A DNA stretch of 64,000 bases from Zygnema cylindricum (GCA_037447655.1 JBBHKE010002957.1:1-64000); one strand, 5' to 3'; shown: positions 46,197-57,773, counted from the first letter of the stretch. Translations and numbers: made by a program. The notes: generated by a model not told the origin, from the letters alone.

Positions 46197-46402
46197 AATG
46201 AATCAAAGTCACCGTCCCAATCCGCGTCACAATACCCAACACACTCCAAAGAATTTTTGTCAGAGGTAATTAGAAGTCCAAGATCAATCGTACCAACTAA
46301 ATATCGAAAAATACGTTGTACGGCCTCAAAATGCGCCTTCTTTGGCTCGTGACAATAACAACTCGCGATGGAAACCCCGACCAAAATATCCGGACGGGTA
46401 CT
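46197..46402 (-). mobile_element. copia C2, 3'-side fragment
   Basis: A second copy of C1 positions 45118-45315 (RT C-terminal / RNase H region). It continues at 58801 after the insertion of element A. Its own 3' remainder is missing at the junction with C1. Confidence 0.85.
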
Positions 46403-47410
46403 TGTTGTAATTTATAAATCTTTATTTATAATAAATAGGGGTAAAAATAACTTAGAATATTTTTCTAAGTAGTCTACTGTAATACTTACCTTAATTAGCA
46501 TTACAGTAGAAAAAAGTACAGTAGAGTGTATTGTACTTTTACTAAGACACGTGTCGGCAAAAGAACGTTACAAGTTTTTCGGAGTGGCGCCGACAGTGAA
46601 CCACACCCGTCACGCAGTTGACGATTTGATTCACGAATCGGACGAACGGGATCTGAACCGAGTATTCCAGAAATATATGGTACAATTCGACGGTACCATC
46701 GTCAATTTAATTTGTTCCAACGGACGGGATTCACTTGGGACCACAAGCGTGATTCACGAGGGACCACAAGCGTGATTCAAATGGGACTACAAGTGAAGAA
46801 GCACTCAGATGCTTCGTACTACACGACCACAATCGGGTGGACTTTAGCAACTATCATTGACTAAGCATTTGGAACATTTTGTGTACGGTTCAATATCTGG
46901 AAATATCTGAATAACATTGTTTTGTAGTTTAGTGTAGTAAAAAATAGTGTTACATTAATCAGGTTTTTAGAAAGTAATAATTCGGGTTTTGAGGTATACT
47001 GACGTACAAGTAGGATGCTTTGTCGTCACTCAAGATAATAACTGTAGTAACGGTTACCCAAACTAGTATAGATCAGTAGATACACACAGTAAGTATATAA
47101 CTTAGGACTTAGCCAATTTTGTAGCATGCAGTATTGGGAATATGACTTTCTAAGGGCAGTTTTTGGGAAACCTCCAAACATCATATCTTAGGGTTTACTG
47201 GGTCATTTGAGCTACAATTTTGGGAATTGTCATTTTAGTGTATTGTTTATCACTGTGGCAAATTTGAGACATATTGGCTATCTGAGTCATACTTTGGGTC
47301 AGTTCATAGTTGGCTGTTGAGTAGGTACTTTGATAGTTTCAAATGTTTTTCATGTCTACTTCCACTACTACTGTTGGTTTTCCTCCTGCAACGGTGGTTG
47401 TAGAACAACA
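46403..47410 (+). repeat. element A 5' LTR
   Basis: About 1008 bp. Alignable end to end with 57774-58800, including the last segment TGGTTGTAGAACAACA. An open frame from 47343 runs through the LTR end into gag. Confidence 0.85.
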
Positions 47411-47425
47411 GGTTATGGGCCTTTC
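47411..47425 (+). other. element A primer site matching half tRNA-iMet
   Basis: GGTTATGGGCC follows the LTR with no spacer. It is complementary to the anticodon region of initiator tRNA-Met, the known primer site of Drosophila copia, rather than to the tRNA 3' end. The ATG inside it is a possible gag start (MGLSSRIPIFNGQKYAYW). Confidence 0.7.
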
Positions 47426-48419
47426 GTCAAGAATTCCTATCTTTAATGGCCAAAAGTATGCTTACTGGGCGGCGATGGTTGAATCGTGGTTTGAAACTAC
47501 TGACTTATTGGGGTCTTGCATGGCTCCCTTGATGAAACAGATCCATGATGAGGGAAAAAGATTTCAATGGAAGGAACAATCTAGCTCTTTGTATTTCAGA
47601 AAATTTGGTCATGTCTTCACTGAAAATGAAGTAGGCGAGTGAGATTTGGACATCACTTAAATCGGCTCTTGAGAAAGCGAATGTTTAAGAGGAGCTGCTG
47701 GTGGCTCGAAAAATTTGGGGATACAAATACTCGGGGGGAACTATGGTCGAGTATTGTGACAATTTTCGTGCCCTCATTGATGCTCACTCTTCTGCTGAGG
47801 GGTCATTTCCTGAGTTTCAACAAGCAACTTTGCTTATTAAAGGTCTCCCTAGTAGCATGAAGGGTGTGTCTGTGCAATTAAAGAGTCATGATAAAGCTAG
47901 CTGGTCATTTCAGTTAGCGTATGATCTTATATTAGAGGAAGAGACTCATACTAAGCTCTTTAAAGGAGAAGGAATAGTTGAAGCATTTGCCACAGACTTT
48001 GACAAAAGAAATAAGATTAATCAGAACAAGAGTCAATTCAACCAAAATCAGAATCAGTTTAATCAGAGACCGAATAGAACATCTACTACTACTTGTTTTT
48101 ATTCTTCTGAGAAGGGTCATGGATACAGGTACATTCCTAAACTGAAGAAGGCTAATGAAACAGGTTTATACAGGCCAAGTTGGCACCAAAGCCAGTATCA
48201 CAAAGGCTTTTATAGAAATCCTTCTCGTGGAAATGCTCTTTTCTCAACTTCTGCAACTATTGCAAATGAGTCTCTAAGCTTCAATGAGCAAGAGGAGGCG
48301 GAGATATTTGCTATGGCGGCTGCAATGGAGGGTCCAAAAGATGCAAGATGGATCATGGACACGGGAGCGTATGCCCATATGTGTTGGGAGAAAGCGGCTT
48401 CTACAAATCTGTAGCAAAC
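47413..48419 (+). pseudogene. element A gag and protease start, broken
   Basis: The frame opens MGLSSRIPIFNGQKYAYWAA, typical of a copia capsid start, and stops at 47642. The capsid continues in another frame (LVARKIWGYKYSGGTMVEY... IKGLPSSMKG) to an Asn/Gln-rich linker. The zinc knuckle is degraded (CFYSSEKGHGYRYIPK lacks Cys). Protease motif WIMDTGAYAHMC keeps the catalytic DTG. It ends at a stop at 48414. Confidence 0.85.
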
Positions 48420-50063
48420 ATCTCCAAGGAGTATCTACTATGCTTGTGGCATGAGTGTTCAAACCTCAGCCCAGGGTAATGTATCTTTGATGGTAGATGT
48501 GGGGGGAAAGTCGGTAGAGAGAACCCTTAACAATGTTTTGTATGTTCCAGAATTTAAGAAAATCTATTTTCTACATCGTTAGTGGAGAGCAAAGGCTTTG
48601 AAGTTGTTCTGAAAGGACGGAGACAGGTTGTTAGCAAGAAAGGGAAAGTAGCAGTAACAGGAAGTAGAGATGCTAGCAAAATGTATCGGATGGACATGGC
48701 TGAATATAAAGAAAATGATGTTCTCTACTCCACTGTCCTCTTTGACGATGAGTTGTGGCATAAGAGATTAGGACATATGAATTATAATAGTCTTAAGAAA
48801 ATGGTGAATTCGGGAAAAAGTCGAGGGAGTTTCTCTCAATTCTCATCCTATAAAATCATGTGATGGTTGTTCACTTGGCAAGATTCACAAATTGCCATTT
48901 CCAAAGGAAACATACCACAGATCAGAGAAAGTTCTGCAGCTAATACACTCCGTTGTTCTTTGTCTTTCACAAGTGGCTTCAGCTGGAGGCGTCCACTATA
49001 TTGTTACATTCACATATGACTACTCGAGGTACACTGAAGTCTACTTCATGCAACATAAGAGTGAAGTTTTCACTCACTTCAAACACTACAAAACATGGAC
49101 GGAAAAGCTTCATAGAGTTCCAATTTTGCGTTGAGATCGGACAATGGGGGAGAATACACATCAAAGGAATTCGAAGAATTTCTCATTCAAGAAGGTATTA
49201 GTCACAATCTTACTGTTCCATATACACCAGAACATAATGGTGTTTCTGAAAGATTAAATAGGACAGTGACAGAGAGTGCTCGGTCCATGCTTGCAAAAAA
49301 AGGGCTAGATTTGAAATTCTGGGCTAAAGCACTGAATTGTGCTGTTTATATTAAGAACAGAATTGCTTCTAGATTTGTTAGCACCAGACTTTATGAGCTT
49401 TAGACAGGAGAGAAACCTGAAGTTAGCCAATTTAAAATCTTTGGCAGCAAGTGTTTTATTCTAGATACTTCACAGGGTAGATAGAAAATGGAGGCTAAGG
49501 GCTTACCAAGAATTTTCATGGGGTATGATGATAATGCAAAAGTATATAGAATTTTTGTATTTGAGAAACAAAAAGTGATTATTTCTAGGAATATCCAAAT
49601 TAAAGATGAACACGATTCGGTTGACCTTTTTAGAGTGTTAGATCAACCGGCAAAAGAAAAGCAAGAATATGTCATTTTTCACCAACGTAGAAGTCACTTC
49701 CACCCAAGTAGACACCTCTCTTCGTTCCTCTGTGCCTTTACAGGATGCTTCACCACAAGCTACGCCTCAGGTGGAAGGAACTACTACAGACTTTATTGCA
49801 GATGAAGTACGGTTCAAACTAAAGCAATACAAGAGGTTGCCAGATCCCAAACTCAAAATTTATAGGGAGGATCACACACGTCTCAAGCCAGCCTACCTCG
49901 CTGTTTCTGCAGCTAAGAGGAGCCCTAACGTCCAAGATACCTTCCATCACTTGGAGAAATCGGTGGATGGAGAGGCTTAAATGTCGAAGTCCATGAGGCA
50001 CCAGACATAGGGTCAGGGTCTTCCCAGGACATCATCTCACCAAATGGGTATTCAAGGTGAAGC
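48420..50063 (+). pseudogene. element A integrase and start of RT, broken
   Basis: Integrase zinc domain: LWHKRLGHMNYNSLKKM ... SCDGCSLGKIHKLPF. The core includes TYDYSRYTEVYFMQHK, RSDNGGEYTSKEFEEFL and PYTPEHNGVSERLNRTV (49131-49403), followed by GLPRIFMGYDDNAKVYRIF. Stops or frame changes occur near 48580, 48860, 49130, 49402 and 49480. The part ends at KWVFKVK, where element B is inserted; the reading frame resumes as LDPEKNIERYKARLVAKG at 56317. Confidence 0.85.
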
Positions 50064-51121
50064 TGTAGAAGTTAATGGTACATTTTTAGTATTTTCTAGG
50101 TCTAAATAGAAATATAGAAAGAAGCCGAGGCAGTCTACCTCTAACTTCTCTCTTCAACTCTCAAACTTGTCGCAGTCACTGAGAAATTGGAGAGGGAGCT
50201 AGAGCCATGGCTACCTAGGCTATCTAGAGGTTTACGGGAAATTTATATTAGTTAGGGGTTTATTTATCTAAAAGGAATGTGCCGGCCACAAGATTTGATC
50301 TTTGTACCTACCGGTCGGCAGACACTGGATAGCCGGTAGCCTTAGCTGTTAAGTCTAAGAACTAGTGTTGCATAGTATATAGTTTGATATTTATTTAAAC
50401 ATGTATACGTAGGATAAATCATTTAACTGTAATTGTTTACGGGATACATAGATGCGATATTGTATAAAGTACGGATTACGATACGGGCAAGAAATCAATG
50501 CCCCGCATTTATTTCTTTAGTGAAACAAATACCGCGCGTGTATTTATTACGGCTACGATTAAATCCGAATTTAATCGGACGGCCGGAATTAGCGCCGAGA
50601 TCGCGGAAGAAGATTTCGGCGGTTTGTGACCATCGCCACATCAGATGACACGTGGCGAAATTACATTGGATCGTGGAATCTTCGGAGATTATGGCACCGA
50701 ATCCGGATATAACATGTGTCGACATTTAGGCCAGGTCGTACAATGTTCGTACATAAAGTACACCGAGAGCTGTACTTTTGCGTACAGAAATGTAACCTGA
50801 TTGGTTTCGTACATCAGTAGATAGAGTCTGTGAGAGAGATAGGACTTAGAAATATTAGGAGATAGGACCCTCTCTCCCAGAGAGCTTCTGTACAAAAGGT
50901 CAACTTTGACCCTCCATAACTTACTGCTCAGGGGAGCAAATTCAGAGATTCTTTTTGCTATAGACTCAGGGGAGTCTTGCCTTCACAGGGGTGCAGGTGG
51001 TCAGAGTTTTTGTCTGCCAAGGAGGCAGTTGTTTTCGCTGAAACACAAAGGGGTCAGAGTTATCCTAGAGGCTTCTTGGAAGCTGTCCACTCTGAGGACT
51101 TATGGAGGTCTCAGAGTTTCA
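50064..51121 (+). repeat. element B 5' LTR
   Basis: About 1058 bp, from TGTAGAAGTTAATGG to CAGAGTTTCA. Same family as LTR-1 and LTR-2. Contains an antisense tRNA-like block (50285-50365) and a CCACATCAGATGACACGTGGC segment. The 3' end was set by the following primer site, as no complete 3' LTR exists to compare. Confidence 0.75.
50285..50365 (-). other. tRNA-like (Pol III box) block in element B LTR, antisense
   Basis: On the minus strand: TAGACTTAACAG (A-box-like), about 55 nt later GATCAAATC (50292-50300), which fits the B-box consensus GWTCRANNC exactly, and then TTTT. The arrangement resembles a tRNA gene without a proper acceptor stem. Equivalent blocks are at 1238-1322, 30185-30232 with 30971-31010, 55712 and 56018-56105. 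Confidence 0.5.
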
Positions 51122-51136
51122 GGTTATGGGCCCACC
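51122..51136 (+). other. element B primer site matching half tRNA-iMet
   Basis: GGTTATGGGCCCA directly follows the LTR end CA. Same type of site as in element A and Drosophila copia. The internal ATG at 51126 opens MGPPSRVPIFNGTGFIYWES. Confidence 0.7.
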
Positions 51137-51900
51137 CTCTAGGGTACCAATCTTTAATGGAACTGGCTTCATATACTGGGAAAGTATGATGATAGAAGCT
51201 CTCTGCGAAAAAAGGTTTTAGGGGATAGTGGGTGGACGGTTGGGGCGTCCATTAAGTCTTGGAATTCCTCCAGGGTTTGGAGGAACCAGATTCACCAAAA
51301 AAGAGGATCCACCTTCAACGGAGGAAACAAAAGAAGGAGAGGTGGTAGAAAAAGGAAAGGAGAAGAAGGCGACCACACCAATAGCAACTGGTTCGGCATT
51401 CATGTCACCTATTCCAAGGAACGAGGAGAATGATTCTGAAACCTGGGACTTAAACAATATGGCGGCAAATCACTTCATCCTACGCCATCTCACTCAAGGA
51501 CTTGCATGTCCCCATTTGCAGGTAGAAAGGGCATCCGATCTTTGGATGGGTATCATAGAGATGTACCGAAATGGTACGATTCAGCGACAACAGTTGGTTG
51601 ATCAGAATGTTAAGGAGTATGTATACAAAAGGGTGAAGATGTTGGATTTTTGCAATGAGCTTGCTACACTCTTCATGGAGCTAGAGAGTGCGGGAAAAGT
51701 TTTTAGTGAAAAAGAAAAGGCTAACTGTTTACTGATGAAGTTACCCGATGAGTTCGAAAACATAGTCAACCGTGTGTAGGACTTGCCGGACTCAAGGTGG
51801 ATATGGGACTCAGTGGTAGGGATGACTCTCGTTCGGGAGAATACGATTGAGATCTGAAGGGAAAAAAGAGTGGCCAAGCCTTGGCAACTGCGACCGATTG
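51126..51900 (+). pseudogene. element B gag
   Basis: Starts MGPPSRVPIFNGTGFIYW inside the primer site, meets a stop near 51221, and is open from 51228 to 51779 (NEENDSETWDLNNMAANHFI, LMKLPDEFENIVNRV). A further stop at 51779 and a frame change separate it from the zinc knuckle at 52000. Confidence 0.85.
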
Positions 51901-53305
51901 GAGGAACAAGGATTCTCGGAAACCGGTCGGAAACTATGGGGGGAGGGAGCAGAAAAATCAGACCGAAGAGTTTGGACCAAGGGCTCCCAAAGGTTTATGT
52001 CATTTTTGTAAGAAACCTGGGCACTATATAGCAGAGTGCACTAAGATAACCGAGCTTCAATTAAAGGAGGGGCAGACTGGTGGTACCCCGAGAGGAAAGA
52101 AAAAGTCCCTTGTGACACAGGTACATGAGGCGAAATCTGAGGACGAGGACGATGAGCTCCTTTTGGATGATGAGTTGGAGGCGAAAAACGAGGTCGAAAT
52201 TCCACGAAGGCAGAAATGTGCTTACGGTGGATTGAAAGGTGAAGCAGGCTGGATTGTAGATTCTGGTGCCTCCATGCATATGTGTAAGGATAGGCACCTG
52301 TTCACTAAGATAAGAAATATTCCCACCGTAGAGATAGAGTACGGGGATGGGAGGATAGTCACCACAACTCTTGTAGGATCGGTAGATTTGAAAGTGTTAG
52401 TAGAAGGAAAGACATCCATAGTAACATTCTCCGATGTATTGTTTATTCCGGAGCTGAACAAAAACCTCATCTCTACATCCGTATTAGATGATAAGGGTTT
52501 TTTTACTAGCACTAGGGAAGGAGTCTTTACTGCTAGTTTTGAGGAGGATGTCTATTTCATTGCTGAGAAAGGTAGCCATGGGATGTTTTGGGTGATTTTA
52601 AGTAATGAAACGAAGAAACTTTATTATGTTAGTGTTCATGATATTATGATGTGGCATAAGAGGCTTAGTCATGTGAATCTAGATAAATTAAGAGAGATGA
52701 AAAAGATGGGAGTGGTGGAAGGGATTAAGTTCAGTGAGAGTGATGATATAAGTGATTGTAGTGGATGTGCTCAAGGTAAAGCACACAGATTACCCTTTCC
52801 TAAGTCAGCCACCTATAAGGGAGAAAAAATTCTAGATCTAGTACACACAGATATTTGGGGACCGGCTAAAGTGCCCTCACCGGGGGGGAAGAGATTTATG
52901 ATGACTATCACTGATGATTGGTCTCGGTATTCCCGAGTGTATTTTTTGCAAAACAAGTTTAAAGCTCAGGATTGTTTTAGACAACATAAAACATGGAGCG
53001 AAAAACTCCATGAAACTCCAATCAAGAGAATACGGAGTGACAATGGTGGAGAGTATACTTCTAACCAGTTTGAGGATTTTTTGAGGGAAGATGGGGTCCA
53101 ACACCAAAAGACAGTCCCAGAAAACCCAGAACAGAATGGGGTAGCTGAAAGGTTAATTAGAACATTAAGTGATTGTGCTAAAAGTATGTTGTCAGATAAG
53201 AAGATAGGAAAAAGGTTTTGGGTAGAACCAATGAACTGTGCTAATTACCTCAAAAATAGAGTTCTTACTTCAGTTATAAAAGATCAAACACCTTATGAGA
53301 GATGA
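51881..53305 (+). CDS. element B zinc knuckle, protease and integrase (474-codon open frame)
   Basis: In order: zinc knuckle CHFCKKPGHYIAEC, an acidic linker, protease WIVDSGASMHMC with intact DSG, and a capsid-distal fold. Then come the integrase HHCC (MWHKRLSHVN ... CSGCAQGKAHRLPF), the core LVHTDIWGP, DDWSRYSRVYF, RSDNGGEYTSNQFEDFL and PEQNGVAERLIRTL. Both visible catalytic Asp residues are kept. A TGA at 53303-53305 cuts the integrase C-terminal part, which continues in frame (GWKPDISHLKVFGSQVF). Confidence 0.85.
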   Translation: MATATDWRNKDSRKPVGNYGGREQKNQTEEFGPRAPKGLCHFCKKPGHYIAECTKITELQLKEGQTGGTPRGKKKSLVTQVHEAKSEDEDDELLLDDELEAKNEVEIPRRQKCAYGGLKGEAGWIVDSGASMHMCKDRHLFTKIRNIPTVEIEYGDGRIVTTTLVGSVDLKVLVEGKTSIVTFSDVLFIPELNKNLISTSVLDDKGFFTSTREGVFTASFEEDVYFIAEKGSHGMFWVILSNETKKLYYVSVHDIMMWHKRLSHVNLDKLREMKKMGVVEGIKFSESDDISDCSGCAQGKAHRLPFPKSATYKGEKILDLVHTDIWGPAKVPSPGGKRFMMTITDDWSRYSRVYFLQNKFKAQDCFRQHKTWSEKLHETPIKRIRSDNGGEYTSNQFEDFLREDGVQHQKTVPENPEQNGVAERLIRTLSDCAKSMLSDKKIGKRFWVEPMNCANYLKNRVLTSVIKDQTPYER

Positions 53306-55384
53306 ACAGGTTGGAAACCAGACATATCTCACTTAAAGGTTTTCGGCAGTCAAGTATTCAGTCTAGATACTGATTGGTCCAATTGGAAGCTAGATCCTAA
53401 AGGAAAACCGGGATACTTATTAGGATATGATGAAGATGTTAAAGGATATAGAGTTTATGATCTAAAAAGGGAAGATATAATCTTAGTAAAGCATCTAGTA
53501 GTTATGGATGAAGGAAAGTCTGTGGATCCCTTCAAATATACGAAGTCAGTAAAAATCAGATTTGAGTCAGAAAATTCCGATGACTTTGAGCTTCCTAACG
53601 ATCCAGGTTTTAAAGAAGATGACATTCTTGCAGGTACAAATCAGACCGAAAAGGACTTGGCTGTGGAAACTCCAGTGACAACTCTACTCGAAGCGGAAGA
53701 CGTGGTGGAAATTGATTCGGAATCAAGGAATAGGGGAGAAGCCGAGATTGTTTGAAAGAATCCACGAGAACCATCTATTCCTGCCTCAGATTTTGAGGGG
53801 GGGAGGAGAAGTAGCAAAAGATTGCAAGAAAAACAAATTAATAACAAGGTAACAAAACTATCTCATCAAGATGAACCTTAGACTTATGGAGAGGCGATGA
53901 CTTGTCCAGAAAGAAACCGGTGGAAGATAGCCATCAATGAGGAGATGGCCTCAATTATGGCAGCCGATACTTGGGAGCTGGTGGATTGTCCACCTAACCA
54001 AAAACCAATCGGTTGTAAGTGGGTTTTCAAATTAAAACTGAACCCAGATAACACAATCGAGCGCTATAAGGCCTGATTAGTGGCAAAGGGATTTACTCAA
54101 AAGGAAGGAATTGACTACGAGGAAACCTTTGCCCTGGTGGTCAGATTTCCCTCCGTCCGCATACTTCTCAGTTTAGCAGCGGCGAAAGACATGGAAGTGC
54201 ATCAGATGGACATCAAGACAACCTTTTTGCATGGAGAATTGGAAGAGGAGATCTTCATGCGACAACCCAAAGGTTTTGTGGAGGAAGGAGAGGAGAGTAA
54301 GGTATGCCGGCTGATTAAATCTCTTTATGGTTTGAAACATGCACCTCGACAATGGAATAAGAAGCTTGATGAGTTTCTTACCGGTCTGGGATATATTCGG
54401 ATCAGCTCACATCACTCAATCTATGTTTTTGAAGATGAGGAAGGTTTTATATTTATTGCAATTTATGTTGATGATTTGCTTGTTTTAAGTAAATCAATGG
54501 AAAAATTTAATAAACTGAAAACTGATCTTAAGGGGAGATTGACATGAAGGATATGGGGGAAGCAAAATATATTTTGGGAATTCAAGTAGAGAGAGACCGA
54601 AAACGAAAAATTATAAGACTGACTCAAAAGGAAGCAATAGGGAACATGGTTGAAAATTTTTTGTACAACTCCAATGGAGTTGAAGAGGGGAAGTGAGGGG
54701 AGTGAGGAAGAAGGAGTCATAGTCTTAGACGAGGAATTATCTCCTGAAGAACAAAAGTTCATGCAGAATATTAATTAAAGGCAAGTAGTGGGAAGTCTGA
54801 TCTATTTTATGAATTGTACCCGGCCGGATTTAGCTGCGGCTGTAGGAGTGCTGAGTAGAAGTCTAAATGCTCCCACTAAGAAGGATTGGGAGGCAGCTAA
54901 GAGAGTCCTTAGATATTTGATAGGAACTAGGGATCTATGGTTGCATTTGGGTGGGGGGAATACTGACATCACTACTTGGAGTGATGCCAGTTATGGTGAT
55001 GCTCCGATGAGGAGATGCACTTCTGGATATGGATTATATGTGGGTGATCGGGCTTGCTGTTGGAGTAGCAAACAGCAAAAAGTTATTGCTCATTTCACCA
55101 TGGAGGCTGAGTATATGGCATCTTGCTCTGCTGTAAAAGAATTGATGTGGGTCAAGTCTTTGCTTGGTGAGTTTGGTCACCTTAAGAGTGGTGTGCAGAA
55201 TTTTGTTTGTGATAATCAGGCAGGAATCGCTATTTCTGCCAATCCTAAACATCATTTTAAAGCCAAACACATGGACATCAGACTCAAATTTGTTAGAGAG
55301 AAAGTAGAAAACAAAATAATCAGTTTAGAGTACAGACCAGATAGTGAGATGGTAGCAGATATGATGAACAAACCTGTGCCTTAG
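53306..55384 (+). pseudogene. element B integrase tail, reverse transcriptase and RNase H
   Basis: The integrase tail continues to 53755. RT starts near RNRWKIAINEEMASIMAADT (53910); stops lie at 53880 and 54074. 54080-54547 carries HQMDIKTTFLHGELEEEIF and IYVDDLLVLSK, so the catalytic Asp residues are intact. After a frame change at 54547 and several stops, RNase H (MEAEYMASCSAVKELMWV, CDNQAGIAISANPKHHFKAK) is open from 54788 to 55384. Confidence 0.85.
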
Positions 55385-55489
55385 TTATGGTAGCAGATAT
55401 GATGAACAAACCTGTGCCTTCCCCTAAACTAATTTTTTGCAGGGAGAAGTGCGGTCTGAAATTAAAGATTGACTAAAAAATAAAGGGAG

Positions 55490-56312
55490 TGTAGAAATTA
55501 ATGGTCCGTTTTTAGTATTTTCTAGGTCTAAATAGAAATATAGAAAGAAGCCGAGGCAGTCTACCTCTAACTTCTCTCTCCAACATTGAAACTTGTCGCA
55601 GTCACTGAGAAATTGGAGAGGGAGCTAGAGCCATGGCTACCTAGGCTATCCAAAGGTTTACGGGAAATTTATATTAGTTAGGGGTTTATTTTATCTAAAA
55701 GGTATGTGACAGCCACAGGATTTGATCCCTGTACCTAGGCGATGGTCACAAACCGCCGAAATCTTCTTTCGCGATCTCGGTGCTAATTCCGACCGTCCGA
55801 TTAAATTCGGATTTAATCGTAGCCGTAATAAATACATGCGCGGTATTTGTTTCACTAAAGAAATAAATGCGCGGTATTGATTTTTTGCCCGTAGCGTAAT
55901 CCGTCCTTTATACATTACCGGATCTATGTATCCCGTAAACAATTACAGTTAAATGATTTATCCTACGTATACATTTTTAAATAAATATCAAACTATATAC
56001 TATGTAACACTAGTTCTTAGACTTAACGGCTAAGGCTACCGGCTATGCACTGTCTGCCGGCCGGTAGGTACATGGATCAAATCCTGTGGCCGGCACATAC
56101 CTTTTAGATAAAATATATCCCTAACCAATATAAATTTCCCGTAAACCTTTGGATAGCCTAGGTAGCCATGGCTCTAGCTCCCTCTCCAATTTCTCAGTGA
56201 CTGCGACAAGTTTGAGAGTTGGAGAGAGAAGTTAGAGGTAGACTGCCTCGGCTTCTTTCTATATTTCTATTTAGACCTAGAAAATACTAATAATGGACCA
56301 TTAATTTCTACA
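55490..56312. repeat. fold-back LTR at the right end of element B
   Basis: 55490-55737 is forward LTR (first 248 bp). At GTACCTA|GGCGATGG it switches to the reverse complement of LTR positions 1-575. The 248-bp arms pair with a loop of about 327 bp. The reverse arm carries a plus-strand tRNA-like block at 56018-56105. Confidence 0.9.
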
Positions 56313-57770
56313 AAGCTAGACCCGGAAAAAAACATCGAAAGGTATAAGGCCAGGCTAGTGGCCAAGGGGTATAATAAAAAAAAATGTAAAGACTTTGAGT
56401 AAACCTTCTCTCTAGTTGTCAGATTTCCCACTGTCAAAATTTTGCTAAGTCTAGCGGCCATAGAGAATATGGAAATAAAACAAATGGATGTTAAGACTGC
56501 TTTTTTGCATGAAGAGTTAGAAGAAACCATTTATATGAAAGAACCTGAAATGTACGTTGAAAAGGGAAAGGAAGAATTAGTGTGTAAATTGATGAAATCT
56601 TTGTATGGTCTAAAAGAAGACTCGCGTTTGTGGAATTTGAAGTTAGATGAGTTTTTGACTGGGCTGGGATTTAAGAGAATAAGCTCAGATCATTCTGTAT
56701 ATGTCTTACAAGGGGAGGATGGGATACTATACATTGCTGTATATGTGGATGACTTATTATTAATAAGTAAGTTAATCGATGAAATAAACCGCATTAAATC
56801 GGCTTTAAGGTCTAGGTTCGAGATGAAGGACCTTGGTGAGCCAAGCATATTTTAGGAATACAGGTAGAAAAAGACAGAAACAAAAGGTTGATTATGTTAA
56901 CTCAGAAACAAGCAATAGGTAACATGTTGGAAAGATTTGAAATGAAAGATGTAAAGGGATCTATACCTCCCATAGAATTTATGAAAAAATTGGAAAGATG
57001 GGATTCACACTCAAGCATTATAGTGTGTGAGAGTCTAGAGTCAGGGGAGGAGGAGTTTATGCCTTCAAAGCCATAAAGACAGGTAGTTGGAAGTCTTATA
57101 TATTTTATGAACTGTACGAGACCTGATATTGCAGCAGCTATTTGGGTCTTGAGTAGAAGTTTGCAGAATCCTAAAATGGCAGACTGGGAAGCAGCAAAAA
57201 GGGTGCTGAGATATCTTGCAGGTACTCAAAATCTCAAGCTTGTACTCGGAGGAGGAGAGGTGAAATTACAGACGTGGAGCGATGCTAGCTATAGAGACAT
57301 GCCAAGCCGGAAATCTACGACCGACTTTGTTTTGAAGATTGGAGACAAAACTTGCTGTTGGAGTAGCAAATTACAAAAGGTTACAGCTCAATCCACAATG
57401 GAGTCAGAATATATGCTGCATGGAGTCAGAATATATGGCAGCAACTTTCGCCCTTAAGGAGCACCTATGGGTCATGTCCGTTTTACAAGAACTTGGGTAT
57501 ATGCAAACTTGTCCTCAAGCTATCTAGTGTGACAACCAGGCAGCCATTGCAATTGCCTCTAACCCCAGCCATCACTTTAAGAGCAAACACATGGATGTAA
57601 GACTTCACTTTGTTAGAGAAAAAGTACTTGCAAAAGTCTTTAAGTTATGCTATTTACCGGACGAGAAAATGGTAGCTGACATGTTAACAAAAGCCCTACC
57701 TGCTCCTGAGTTACAATTTTGCAGAGATGCTGTTGAACTAAGTGAGTAACTGAGTCTAAATATTTAGGGG
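56313..57770 (+). pseudogene. element A reverse transcriptase / RNase H, right part
   Basis: Resumes with LDPEKNIERYKARLVAKGY. A TAA near 56401 precedes TFSLVVRFPTVKILLSLAA. 56442-56855 encodes KQMDVKTAFLHEELEETIY and VYVDDLLLISK, with RT catalytic residues kept. RNase H (ARPDIAAAIWVLSRSL, STMESEYM..., CDNQAAIAIASNPSHHFKSK) shows a short tandem repeat at 57405-57440 and further stops. It ends at the polypurine tract before the 3' LTR. Confidence 0.85.
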
Positions 57771-57773
57771 AGT

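Larger units (their letters stand above)
50064..56312 (+). mobile_element. copia B: element with an inverted LTR at its 3' end
   Basis: It is inserted in element A's RT, and the host codons rejoin exactly when it is removed. AAGC flanks both sides (50060-50063; 56313-56316). The 5' LTR is 50064-51121. The 3' side has a polypurine AATAAAGGGAG, 248 bp of forward LTR (55490-55737), then 575 bp of LTR in reverse (55738-56312). Both outer ends are therefore the same LTR terminus (TGTAGAA / TTCTACA). Gag to RNase H lies at 51126-55384. Confidence 0.9.
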
